DNA of 64,000 nt from Hybos culiciformis. Taxonomy: Eukaryota; Arthropoda; Insecta; Diptera; Hybotidae. Location: positions 31,501,619 to 31,565,618 of the forward strand of contig OZ023275.1 of assembly GCA_964007475.1 (NCBI GenBank), in the 5' to 3' direction. The notes under the pieces are model-generated. The model had not been told where the DNA came from. It made no database searches and saw only the letters and a list, made by a program, of their open reading frames with translations. Below, one piece after another: positions 1 to 11,628 of the stretch (position 1 is the stretch's first letter; the number at the start of each line of letters is the position of its first letter). The translations under genes and the position numbers were made by a program.

Positions 1-2083
1 TTCTATTTTTGTATATATGAAAGTAAAATACTTTATTATGCCACTTTTTACTACCTCCAATATTGAGAAATTATTGAATAATTCAAAGGATGTTGTTTTT
101 TTTTGTGAACAGGGTAATATTGATTACAGTAAAAAAAATATAACCATTATTTTTTTACGGTTTACTATTGCGAAAATTATTTTTTTTTTATTATTGTCGG
201 ATTCACTGCCGAAACTTTTCCTGTTCTTTTAGTTAAATAAATTTCATAGAATCAATGCGAACAAACAAAGATGTTTAGTTATGGTTTGGGGATGTATGTA
301 AGTCGGGTAATCTTCATGAATTCAACATTTTATATTTACCGAAAAATTTCGCGATATAAAATGATCCCAAAAACAATATTTTTCTTTTGCTTATAACAGT
401 TTAATTATCATATGTATTTACATACATTAGTATACCACATATAGTTAAATTGCACGAACTAGTTTCAACCTATTGAGATTGTTGGTTTTAGGGAATTGAA
501 AGTATGATAATAATAATATAGACTTTTAAAATATATTTATCATTTTTCATTGTAACTTTTTTTGTATTTGAAAATGCGTGGCTTTTTTTTTTTTCTTAAC
601 TTCTAAAAAAGATACTATCAAAAAGTTTTGCAAAGTGCGAATTATTCAAAAAAAAAAAAAATAAATAAAAAAAAAAATGTACAAAAAATAAGAATAAAAT
701 ATTTTAAATTTTCTTTGGTCTTCTTGTGATAAGAATAAAAGTAAAAAAAAAAAAATTTGAATAAATTTTCTATGGTATATTTAAGTTTTAGGCCTGCCAG
801 AACCCAGAATTTGAATATATTTTTTTGTTTCGCTGAAGAAAATGAGCCAATGCTTTCACTATTATGCTATTAATGACATTAGGTGTTAATTCTAATTTCT
901 AAATTTTGATTTTAGTAAAATTAGTAAAATTTATCTAATTTTTCAACTCGAAAGATGGAAGAAGAATGTTTACATAAATCATTTGTCTGATTAGTGTAAG
1001 GTTTTAATATTATGTGATCCGTATATTTTGTGAGGCATTTATAAGGTTCTCACAAGCATATTTCATTCGTAATCATCGCCCATTTGGTATAAAATATAAA
1101 TGTCCCTTAAAACTATCATTTGGGACTTATTAACTTAAAAAATGGGTAAAAAAAGTTGTGCTGTTTGTTCATGGGTTCAGTCAATTAATTCTTACAGCTC
1201 AAGAGTTAAAAATCGGTTTTACCAATGTAAATTTGTATATACAAATTTTTAGTTATGGTATTTATTAAGAAAAAGAAAAATGATAGAACCTTTGGGGGAT
1301 TTAAAATAAAATGAAAACTTAAACTAAAAAACTAATGAAAAACTATGAAGAAATAAACAACTATCACCTAAATATTAATAAGTACATAAAATATATAATA
1401 ATTATGATCTTTTCTCTTGCTACTTAAAGTATTTATGATTTTTTGAAGAACTCCCACAAAACCATTTTCAAATGGGCTCTAAAACTTATACCGATTTACA
1501 ACTAAACCACTCCGATAAAATTATTTAATTTGAATACTTTAATACCTTGGGGTAGATAAAATTTACCTATACTTTTTATATATATATATTTTTTTTCAAA
1601 TATTTAAATTTTCTTTGCGAAAAATTTTTTATTTTTCTTTAAAAAGTTTTTTTTTTTTTTGAAGTGAAATAAACATTTTTCTTTGATTCCTTTGCCAAAG
1701 AAAAAGACATATCTTAAACAAACACAAATTTATACATAAAAAATTTGTAATTTATAATGTTTGATGTCAAAAAAAAAAGAAAAAAATATTCTGAATTTTT
1801 TTTTTTTTTCAAACTTTATTAGAATCAAGAAAAAATAACATAAAATTTTATAATCATTAAAACATAAAAAATAAGAACGCGATAGGCGCACAAATGTTTG
1901 AATCATTTGCTCATCTTATTAAAGTTACAAATTATTCAGCATGATAATAAAAATTATTTTAAAGCAAATATATACATAAATTTGGAATACAGAAAATGTA
2001 TACATTATGATTGTTTACACCTGACATCGATATTTTTTTGTTTTGAAGTCGTTATGAAATATATAAATAAATGTATATAGGTA
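1..2083. other. AT-rich non-coding stretch
   Basis: Mostly poly(A)/poly(T)-rich DNA with no gene I can support. A 36-codon frame at 1142-1252 starts MGKKSCAVC and looks slightly like the Cys-x2-4-Cys start of a THAP-type zinc finger, but it ends after 36 residues without the later Cys-His pair, so I do not call it. Confidence 0.5.
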
Positions 2084-2542
2084 GTATATAGCAGCGTTTC
2101 TCAACCTTTCTACTATTGCGACCTATAAAATATGAATACAAAATAACGCGACCCTCAATGTGAAAAATAACGCGACGAAATCTGAAAAATTTAATGACAA
2201 GCTAGAAAGACACCTTTAAAATGTTTTATTTATTTTTATTTAAACGACTTATAATATGTTGTTGACACATTCATTTGATAATTAATTTTTTTTCGTTCGA
2301 TTTGTTTAAAGCGAATGAATTTTAAAAGCTGTTTTATTATTATCAATCTAAAAACAGAGCAATCTGTTAGAAAATAGATGTGTAGATTAATTCTTCTTAC
2401 ATAATCAAAATATTTTATTATTTTTGAAAAAATATATGTATAGCATTTGTAATAGAATTTTCCCATTAAAACGACCCAATGAAAATCTTTCGCGACCCAA
2501 ATTCGGGTCGCGACCCTAAGTTTGAGAAACACTGGTATATAG
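2084..2542. mobile_element. Non-autonomous hAT element with perfect 8-bp target duplication
   Basis: The element occupies 2092-2534 (443 bp). It starts CAGCGTTTCTCAAC and its other end, read inverted, is CAGTGTTTCTCAAAC, giving imperfect terminal inverted repeats. Both ends carry a GACC/GGTCGCG-rich subterminal sequence. It is flanked by identical 8-bp copies of GTATATAG at 2084-2091 and 2535-2542, the target-site duplication length typical of hAT transposition. This end type is widespread among animal hAT families. No transposase frame is visible inside; the 108-codon frame on the minus strand spans AT-rich interior and resembles nothing. I interpret it as a MITE-like deletion derivative. 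Confidence 0.9.
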
Positions 2543-5500
2543 TATGAAATATTGAGATGCAAATTTTTGTTGGGAAGATGTTCTACGAAAAATGTAAATA
2601 TTTTTACGCATCATATAATTAGGATGCGCTCATAATAAATAAAAAATATCTTGGATTGGCGGGAATCTAAATCTGAGTGTCATGTATAAAATTGTAAATA
2701 AATATTTATTTTTGCGATAAAAGAAAAGAACAAAGGAAAAGTTATTCGTTTTTCTCAAAATAGTAAAAAAGAAAAGGATATAAATAAATAAATAAATACA
2801 TAGTCTTGTTGGAATAAAAAAAAATTTATGTTAAATTGATTAAAAAAAAGAATTTTTTTTTTTTATAATATAGTTTTTCTTGAATTTTCTTTTTTATATT
2901 TTTGCATACAACATAAAGTTTCCCGATTTCAAGGGTCAAGGATTTTGTACGGTGTTATCAATTCTTTTTTTTTGAAGTTGTTTATTTATTTTATTTTTTA
3001 TTTTATATTAATATTATTTAGTATGTATATATGTTATTGTTATGTAGTACACTATAAGGTATTTTTATTTTTTTTAGAAGTTCATGATTTTGATTCTATT
3101 AAAGATTATAATGTATGTAGGTATATAGAAAAAAAAAAGATAAATGTACCATTTTGTTTTTAAATTATTTTCCTTTTTCATTCCTTTCAGACTAGAATGA
3201 ATTAACAATGAACGAACGATAAATTTAGGTTTTTTTTTTATATATAAATTTATTTATTTTCAATGTTGATTGAAGAGAAGAAAAGTGGTGCACATAGATT
3301 AATATATCTGTGGCTAAAAACAAATGTGGTTAATTGTAAAAAAAATATTTTTTTTTTCGTCCTTGTCCTTGTTCTTTAAAACAGTGAATACTGTTAATTT
3401 TTAAGATGCCTTTAAGGTCCAATATTTTTGGAGAGAAATTTTTTATAACTTTTTTTTTTTAGATATAATTCTATGCATTTAATTTATTTTAATTTAACTT
3501 AATTATACCCATAGACTTACATTTTTTGTTACACACCACAAGTATAATATAAATTTTCTTATAAAACTGTTTATATAGACATGTGTTCAGATCCTTTTAG
3601 TGTTTCATAATAGTATTACGATTTAATAGACAGTTGAATTAAGGATATACTTTTAAACCGAATAATTAGAATACAAATTTTTTTCGAGAATAAATAAAAG
3701 TATGTATTGGGAATTTTATTTTTTTCAATTTTATGGAAAAACATTTAATTAATTTTTGATTCACAATTATTTTTAGGATATTCTTGTATACCAGTGAAAA
3801 TTTGTTAAGTTACTTATTATAGTAAATACTATTTTTATTTATTTTTTTTTAATTAAATACTATTAGATACTATTATCTCTATGAGTGATTGATTATTATG
3901 ATATTAGTTGTTATATGATTTTGAAACTAAACGTTATGTCAATTACAAATTAAAGATTTATTTTAAAATTTTAAAATGTAAAAATGTTCTAAATTTAAAA
4001 TCTTTTGATGTAATAGACTTGTTTCAATAAATTAATTAATTGGTCTTAAAAATACAGATCATATTCCAGTCTGTATCTCTGTCTACTTTCTTGGTTGCCG
4101 TGACCTACAGTATACGTTTTTTTTTCTAGTTTTATGTTTGATGAATATTTTTTTATTATTCGTTATATCATTAATATAAAATTCTCCATTACGTCCTGAT
4201 TCTTTATTTTTCTGATCGAATATGCTCAAATATTTTTTTTTTTAAATTTGAATAAAATATCTAAAAGTCATCTAACATCAATATTTTACATAACATCAAA
4301 ATGTTTTTTATTTATTTCTTTTATGCATTGCAATGCAATTCCTATAGGGAACCATCAAACTTGTAATGTATATAAACCTGTTAAATAAACACTTACATTT
4401 TTTTTTGCGAAAATAAATCATGTAACCAAATTGATATATTTTCCTAAATAAAAATTAATTAGTCCATAAAATTTTTTTTTTTTTTTTTGATTCTTTCACA
4501 CCATTTGACTTCAAAATAAACTTTTGCCATACACTTATAGGAAAATGAAACTTTTTCATTTTCTTATATTAAAAAAAAAAGAAAAGAAGGAAAACTATTC
4601 TTTCAAACAAAAACCCGAGAAAAATGAAGTTTCAAAGTTTTTCCTTATATTTTCTAACTTTCTCGGAACAAAAAAAATATATATAGAGAGAATAAAAGGA
4701 AAACTGCATTGCTCAATTGGTCACTAACTAATGATTCTACATTTTCACTTGATAGTCTTTTCACTGCATATTTGATGATGGCCAAATTGAAATAAATCTC
4801 ATTTGGTTTTTTTTTGAACAAAAACAATTTTCCCTCATTGTGTGATTTATATTTAAGTTTTTTTTTTTTGCTTTATCATGAAATAAAGTTTGTTCACTTG
4901 GCTATAGCTTCTAATTTTCTTTTTTTAACTTAAGGCGTTATAGTTTTTTTTTTATTATTCTATCTTCAAAATCTTTTATTCATGAACTACTAATAGGTGG
5001 AAAAACTTTTTTTGTGAAAAAAAAATTCAGACAAAAGAAATACTTTTTTAAAGTTTTGCTATTAGGCTTTCAAAATTTTTAAAAGAAAACGAATTGAATA
5101 TTAAGCTTTTTCTTTTGTATAAATTTTGATATTAAGCAAAATGGTTTGAATTTGAATTATTCGAGCCTGGTTATTTAAATAAGAAGAGGCCAATAAAGTT
5201 ATTTATATATAGCCTGTGCATAAATATTGAAGAAAGAAGGTCCTTAATCTTTCGGGTTTCTTCTTAACAAAACTTAAAATTATATGCTTAAAAGTTTGAG
5301 ATTGGAAAATTACAAGATTACAACAATACTTTTGTTTATTTTAAAATTTTTTTTCATATTTTTCATATTGTTTGAAGCATTTTTATGGAATTAAGTTTAG
5401 TGACCATAAATTTATATGGAATTGAATCTGAATGTATAATTTTCGTTTGAATTAAGTTTCTGTTGGATAAAAATGCTTTTGGACGAATTTCGATTTCGGG

Positions 5501-5620
5501 AAAATTTTTTCTTTTGAAGAAGCTACAAGTAAGAATCTTATTCAAAGTTAATTGAGATATTTAATTCTGACATATATGATAATTAAAAAAAAAGTTTGAA
5601 GTCTCAACTTATGTATATAT
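2543..5620. other. AT-rich non-coding stretch
   Basis: Low-complexity AT-rich DNA with homopolymer runs. I see no exon with credible splice sites, no RNA gene and no bounded element here. Confidence 0.5.
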
Positions 5621-6016
5621 CTGCACAACTGGTATACTTCTGCACAACTGGTTTTTTGGTTCTACTCAACTGGTATGCTTGTGGGCAACTGGTTCTGTGG
5701 TTCAGCACAACTGGCATGCTTGTCCACAACGGGTATTTTGGTTCTGCGCAACTGGTATGCCTCTGCACAGCTGGTACTTTGGTTCTGCACAATTGCTTGT
5801 GCAAAACAGGTATGCTTGGGCACAAGTGGTATTTTGGTTCTGCACAACTGATATGCTTGTGTACAACTGGTATTTTAGTTCTGCACAACTAGTATGCTTC
5901 TGCACACCTAGTATTTTGGTTCTGCACAGCTGGTATTTTGGTTCTGCACAAATGGTATGATTGTGCACAACTGGTATACTTGTGCACAACTGGTATTTTG
6001 GTTATGGACAACTGGT
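5621..6016 (+). repeat. Minisatellite with 41-bp higher-order unit (19 + 22 bp)
   Basis: About 9-10 copies of a 41-bp higher-order unit made of two related monomers, both centred on CACAACTGGTAT: a 19-mer ending in a GCTT-type spacer and a 22-mer ending in TTTTGGTT. Monomers alternate fairly strictly; a few units are degenerate (CACAGCTGG, CACAATTGC, CACCTAG). Because 41 is not a multiple of 3 and the unit has few stops, long frames run through on both strands; these are by-products. The last unit ends CTG|GTAAGT at 6012-6020, an ideal 5' splice site, probably by chance. A second array of the same type lies inverted near 36.6 kb. Confidence 0.9.
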
Positions 6017-8941
6017 AAGTATCATAGCAAACAATTTTGATAAAATAAAAATATGAAAAATTGGTTCATTTTAATTTCTATATAAAACAAAAATTTTGAA
6101 AATATTTTTCAACCCAAATAATTTGGAAATGCAAATCAATGTTATATTGTATAGTAATTAAAAAAAAATCAAATCAAAATAAAAATTTTATTGATGTAGG
6201 TTTTTTATTTTATAAATATTTTAGTTTTAGTAGTTTTTTGTTTTTGTTTATTTTCATTATTTTTGTTATTTTTTTTTCTAATCGAAAAAATATTCCTAAT
6301 TTTTTTAATATTTTTTTTTTTTCAAATAATATGTTGTACATCTATATAAAATTTTATTTTTTTTTTCTTATGCTAGAATAAATATTTTGATGTTGATTTA
6401 AATTGATTGGCGAAAAAACAAAAAAAAACAAAAAAATTAAAATACACCTTTATTTATTAATGAAAGTCTAACAATTCCCAAATTAATATTTTTATAACAT
6501 TGATTGCATTTGGTTTTTTTTTCTCTTCATTTGAATTTATTTTTTGTTTATTTTTTTGTATTTCTCTTTATTTGTGTAGAATTTAGGAGTGAAATTATTT
6601 AAAAGTTATATATAAAACATAAAATTATACATTTAAATTTATTAATTTTTTTTTTTTTTTACTTTATGTAGTAAGATTTCTTTTTTAAATATTTAAAATG
6701 ATTTTAATTAAGTTGTTGAACAGTGTTTATGGCTAAATATTCATTTAAAATAATATTGTTATATTTATACGAATTTTCTTTTGCGAAACATAAGTTATTT
6801 GTATTTATTAGTTCATTTATGGTTGTATCTTTCGATTAATAAATAACATTTCAAATATTTATATTAAACAAAATAATATATAAAATATCTCGAAGTTTAT
6901 ATTCTTCAAGAATATAAAAATAAATCTTAATCTTAGAAATAGTTTAGAAGAAGCAAGTCTTTTAGGGAGACCCAGTCACCGATAGTTGTGATATATCAGA
7001 ACTGAGAAACTTTAACCTCACTAAAACTTGGTACCTTGTTTTCATTTGTTCATATATCGAAGAACTATAAATTTTTCTAGAAGAAGAAATATATTTTTAT
7101 TTAGCCTAACTGTAGTGGTTTCGTTTGTTTCAGTATAGTTTATGAAATAATATTATGTTGACATATTTTGAGTTTTAAAGCAAATTTTTTTTTTGTTTTT
7201 CTCTTTTTTCTGGAGGAATCTTCTGATCTCGTTAAGAATGTCGGAGTTATGGACATACCAAAGGAGTACAAGTTACGCAATATTTTATTTTAAAATTTTG
7301 CTTAGATTGTGTACGAATCTGGATTACAAATGGTTGAATTGAGCGTTTTCAGGTTGGGTTTAGAACGATGGTTGTATATATAGACTTTGTTGTATGTCGA
7401 TAATGTTAATTGACTACAATGAGTGGAAATAATTCATTTAAATAATTTAACAATTTTATATAATATGTACGATATTTGTATATACATTTATGATAAAAAT
7501 CTTCAGCTTTTCAATAAAAATAAATAAAATAAAATTAACAAACATTTAATCAAACCGAAAATTTCTTCAACAACATAATTTTTCTTATTTAAAAGAATAC
7601 AAATAATCTCTTTCTTGAACAGATACTGTATAAAAAAAATGTTCTCAAAGTTTTTATATTTTTATTTTCTTTAAATTTGATTATTTTCTAGGATTTCTGT
7701 AATTTTCGTAAACATGAAAAAATTTTCTATTTTCTTTTTATTCTTAGTGTGTATATTTTGGTGTATATTTTAAGTTGAAATATTTTCTTCTTTTTATTTC
7801 GGTATATACGAATAAAGTGAGAAAATGTAATTCATGCATAACTGATAAGTTGATAAGGTTCATTGGTTTGATCTTAAGGATTTTTTCTTATTCTCTTTCC
7901 TTTTTTTTTTTTGTTTTTTTTTTTAACATAAATTAAATTTTGGAAGTAATTTTTCTTCATAAATTTTTCTCGCATGATGAGAAACATGAAAGAAAAACTG
8001 ATACCTTGAAAAACTTTTTTTTTTTTTTTTTCAATTTCAAAAGTTTTTCATCCAAAACGAATTGTTTTCCATGCCTATTTATATTAAATGCAGAAAAATG
8101 AAGAAAAGAATTTTGTTCGGATAGAATCTATAAAAAAACAATAAAAATTGTGAGAAATTTAGGGTATATAAAATAAATGTCTTCTATAAATAATAAAAAT
8201 GTATACATGTATACATTTGCTATCAACATTATTGCGTTTTGGGTTTTTTAAAAAAAAAATTTCATCTGAATTGACAGAATTGACATTTACAAATGTAACT
8301 AAGAATAATATTTGGGGTGTTGTGATAGGAATTGAAATTAACTATAATTGTTAAATAAAATAATGATGAATTTTTTTTGTTCTTCTTTGTTTTGTGTCGA
8401 AAAATAACGTCACTGATTTTTTAACCGAGATTTTATGTTTATGTTATGTTTACATTATACGACAAATTCCTCTTTTTTTCAAACTATCCTAACTCCAAAT
8501 TATTTAATAAGTATTTTCGGAAAAAAATATCCCATTAACAAAATCAATAAAAGAATTAAAGAAAAAAAAAATCTTTAAGGAAAATAATATCAATAAAAAT
8601 AATCCACCTTTAATTTTTCTTCAAAAATTTCATAAAAATATAAAATAAAAGAGTTTAAAAAACATGAACCTAGTACTTATACAGACATTTAAAATAATTT
8701 AATGAGCATGTCATGGGTAAGTTGTATTTGCAATCGTAAATTAAGCTCGGTAAATGGTATATTACATGCGTCAATACACATGTAATTATTTAATTAAGTA
8801 AATTTTATTTACATTCTCCATATAAAGTAAATGTTATTTACTTACTTCATTTTTAACTTTTGTTTATTTTTTGCATTGCAAATGTATTGATTACAACTAC
8901 CTCTCGCATGCACATTAAAACAGTATACAAAACATGTTAAT
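6017..8941. other. AT-rich non-coding stretch
   Basis: No supported gene. At 7216-7293 a short coding-like frame (starts ESSDLVKNVGVMDIPKEY) follows a pyrimidine-rich tract and AG, so it could be a terminal exon fragment, but it has no visible partner exons. Otherwise homopolymer-rich DNA. Confidence 0.45.
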
Positions 8942-9064
8942 AAAATTTGTTATACAGCTCGTTGTGTATATACACAAAAACACATGGACACTTGACTCGT
9001 GTGGAGTATTGACTCGTGTCTATGTGTTTTTGTGTATACACAACTCGTTGTAATAACAAATTTT
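8942..9064. repeat. Long imperfect hairpin (fold-back element candidate)
   Basis: The inner arms are 8961-8991 and 9016-9044, about 29-31 bases with roughly one mismatch and a 2-base bulge (left begins GTTGTGTATATACACAAAAA). The loop is about 24 bases and overlaps two direct copies of TTGACTCGTGT. A perfect outer 12-bp arm pair, AAAATTTGTTAT at 8942-8953 and its complement at 9053-9064, extends the palindrome. The octamer CTCGTTGT occurs in direct orientation at both inner arm borders and could be a target duplication. It may be a fold-back MITE, or if transcribed could make a miRNA-like or siRNA hairpin. The sequence cannot separate these. Confidence 0.75.
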
Positions 9065-10915
9065 CTTAACAAGTATTGTAATCTACTATTCTTTAAACAA
9101 AAATTTAAGATTACGTATATACTTTGAGTTTGAGTGTTAATTATTTGTATTAAAAAATACATATATATTTTTAGCAAGATATTTAATTAAAAATCAATTA
9201 TGTGCCAAAAGGATAAAATATAATTAAAGTAATGTTACACTTCTAATAATAAGAAGTTAATTTATTTTACTTTTTTAAGTTTAACATATAGTTTTAATGA
9301 AATCCTTAGATTTTCAGATCAACGTGTAATCTGCATCTTATACCTTCTATTGCTCTAAACTTATGTATATTAATTACGCATAAGTTTTTATCAATTCAAT
9401 TCAGCCTGAATAATTTTCGCATAATCACTTTTAACTTGACTGACAAACAAGCATATATATATAAACATTTATTTCTCTTTCCCCTGAAAATTATATACTG
9501 AAAGCTATTATAATTAAAATACTAGGCTCTTTAGTGTTAAATACATTTATGTTAATATAGTGAAAATATTTTCCTTTTTTTTTTTTTTTTTTTTTTTTTG
9601 TTTTATTTTCCGAAGGATTAAGATGATTTAGATTTAAGAGGACAAAATATTCAAATTTTTGTTGAACAAAAAAAAAAAAAACATAAACGAGTCATTTTCA
9701 AAGGAATCCTTTAAAATGCAATTATAAAAAGGGATAAACACTAAGAAGGAAAAATATTTTCGTATTTAATTAAATTAATTAAAAAGTTTAGTCCTTGTTA
9801 TTTAATTTTGTATTCATGCTATTAGTATAGTTTTTATGATGGTGTTAATATCGTTAATCCTCCTACGATAAAATAAAAAAAAAGTTAGAAAATTATTTTT
9901 TTAACGTAATCATCACAGAATATAATTTTAAGTTGAAAATTTTTATTTAAAATAATTTATTAAAGTTTTTTTTTGGTATTTATTTTTTTGAAATAAATTA
10001 CATTATAAATGAAATTAAATTTGTGTTCTTATTTTTGTGGGAAAATCTTTTTGAATGTTCATGTTGGAGCAGAAAAATGTAGTTATTGAAATCAAATTGA
10101 AGTTTCAACAACAGCTGAAATTGTATACTGTATAAGTGTTTTGTCATTTCTATTTAGCAACTTCTGATGTTAAAGAAGATTAAGATTATACCTTTTGGTT
10201 TAATTAAGAAAATTTATATTATTGAAAGCTTTCTCCCTTATGATTTTTTAACTATTTTTTTTTAAGTTCCATTGCTTTAAAAGTGTATATATGAATTAAT
10301 AATTGAAAAATAGTATGGAATTTGCGTTTTATACTCTAAAATTTTTAATATACAAATTTAAATTGTGTGCATTTAATTTCTTAAAGCAAACTACAAGAAT
10401 GCAAATATTATTTCAATCAAAAATTGGTATAATTTTAAAATTTAACTTATATTAAATTTTCCTAAAATTAGTACAACATTTTCAATTTGTTTATATTTAA
10501 CTTCAGTTTATATTCAATTTGTTTTTCAATTTAGATCGATAAATTGATTAATAAATAGTGAAACTATAATTAAATGAAAATCCTATTCATTAAGAGGGAA
10601 AATAATTCAACATGCTAAACGTTATGGTAAATGAATTGTAAAATGAAAAAAAAATTATATTATTTTGAATATAAACCGTGGAAATGATATAAATTTCTAA
10701 TATTTGTAAATTAAATAAAAAGGAAATTTTATCATTATTTAATTTTTTTATTTTTAGAGGAAAAAATTCTAGTCATTTGTTGAATTTTCCCCAAATTATT
10801 CACATACAAAGTCATGGTCTACATGTATAGGATGTTATTTTCAACTATCCAAGTGAAGTTTATCTTGAACTTAAGCAATGTGAAATATCCATTTAATTTA
10901 ACTTAAAATTTAAGG
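9065..10915. other. AT-rich non-coding stretch
   Basis: Contains a T-rich run of more than 20 bases near 9575-9600 and simple AT-rich DNA. A 26-codon coding-like frame at 10055-10135 is too short to call. Confidence 0.5.
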
Positions 10916-11628
10916 GGTCCAACCAGCGGCGTATTACACCGTAGGCAAATGAGGCAATTGCCTAGGGCACCATGATTTGGGGGGCACCAAAAAACAAAAC
11001 AATTTTTTTTTTCATATAAAATATTAAACTAATTTTCAGTTGCTTGCAGAAAAATCTTAGATTGTGAAAATTCACATAAGATTATTTTGTGTATTAAAAT
11101 TTTGAGTAGATTTTTAGGCTCTGTTTATTTAACTTTATTTTTATTATTATTTAAAAAAAAATTAACAATGCCTATTGCCAATGCTTTGGCAGAAAGATCA
11201 CTTTCGGTGTTGAAAAGTAAAAAAAGCTTTAAAATTGGATGGGTCAAGAAAAACTTTCAAACTTGGCAACTCTATGTACTGAAAGTGACCCCAAAAAAAA
11301 ATTAACTATGATAATGTCATTTGATGAATTTGGAGAGCTGAGAGTGGGAAGGAAAAGTATCGCTGTGAACTATTTTATATGTGGGAACCTAATTAAATTT
11401 TGTCTTTGTTACTTTTAATTTCTTAATTATTTTATTTTTATTTTTTTCAATTCTTTACTTTTCATTTTCATAATTGGGCTACAAAAACCAATAAAAAATA
11501 TACGTATGTAGGTATATGAATAAAGAAAGCATTCCATATTATTTTAAAATTGTTCATGTAATTTTAATGTGGAAAAATTTTGATTGCCTAGGGCACCAAA
11601 ATGTCATAACGCGCCTCTGGGTCCCAAC
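10916..11628 (+). mobile_element. Decayed hAT element with transposase tail remnant
   Basis: The element spans 10924-11619 (696 bp). Left end CAGCGGCGTATTAC, right end inverted CAGAGGCGCGTTATG; both carry a subterminal GCCTAGGGCACCA block in inverted orientation. Flanks GGTCCAAC (10916-10923) and GGTCCCAAC (11620-11628) are an 8-bp target duplication differing by one base insertion. The ends, duplication length and an internal remnant of the hAT dimerisation domain all agree. Most of the transposase is deleted, so the copy is non-autonomous. Confidence 0.85.
11162..11319 (+). pseudogene. Remnant of hAT transposase C-terminal dimerisation domain
   Basis: The translation contains LTMPIANALAERSLSVLKS followed by a basic stretch. 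This matches the typical hAT dimerisation pattern in which a hydrophobic strand is followed by AERSFS-x-LK and a helix. A shift of frame at the A-run near 11291-11300 gives KKINYDNVI, which resembles the usual tail of this domain, and then stops. So this is the 3' end of a decayed transposase gene, with at least one frameshift and no upstream DDE core. It lies inside the hAT element at 10924-11619. Confidence 0.65.

Noticed and set aside
5596..5989. Frames of 61-98 codons on both strands across the minisatellite
   Set aside because: They run through a 41-bp repeat whose length shifts frame every unit; they are open only because the unit has few stops.
7011..7025. Resemblance to the phage T3 promoter (TAACCTCACTAAA)
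   Set aside because: The match lacks the full consensus and there is no phage or vector context; chance.
9570..9600. Long T tract as a terminator
   Set aside because: Poly(T) runs are everywhere in this genome and no Pol III gene precedes it.
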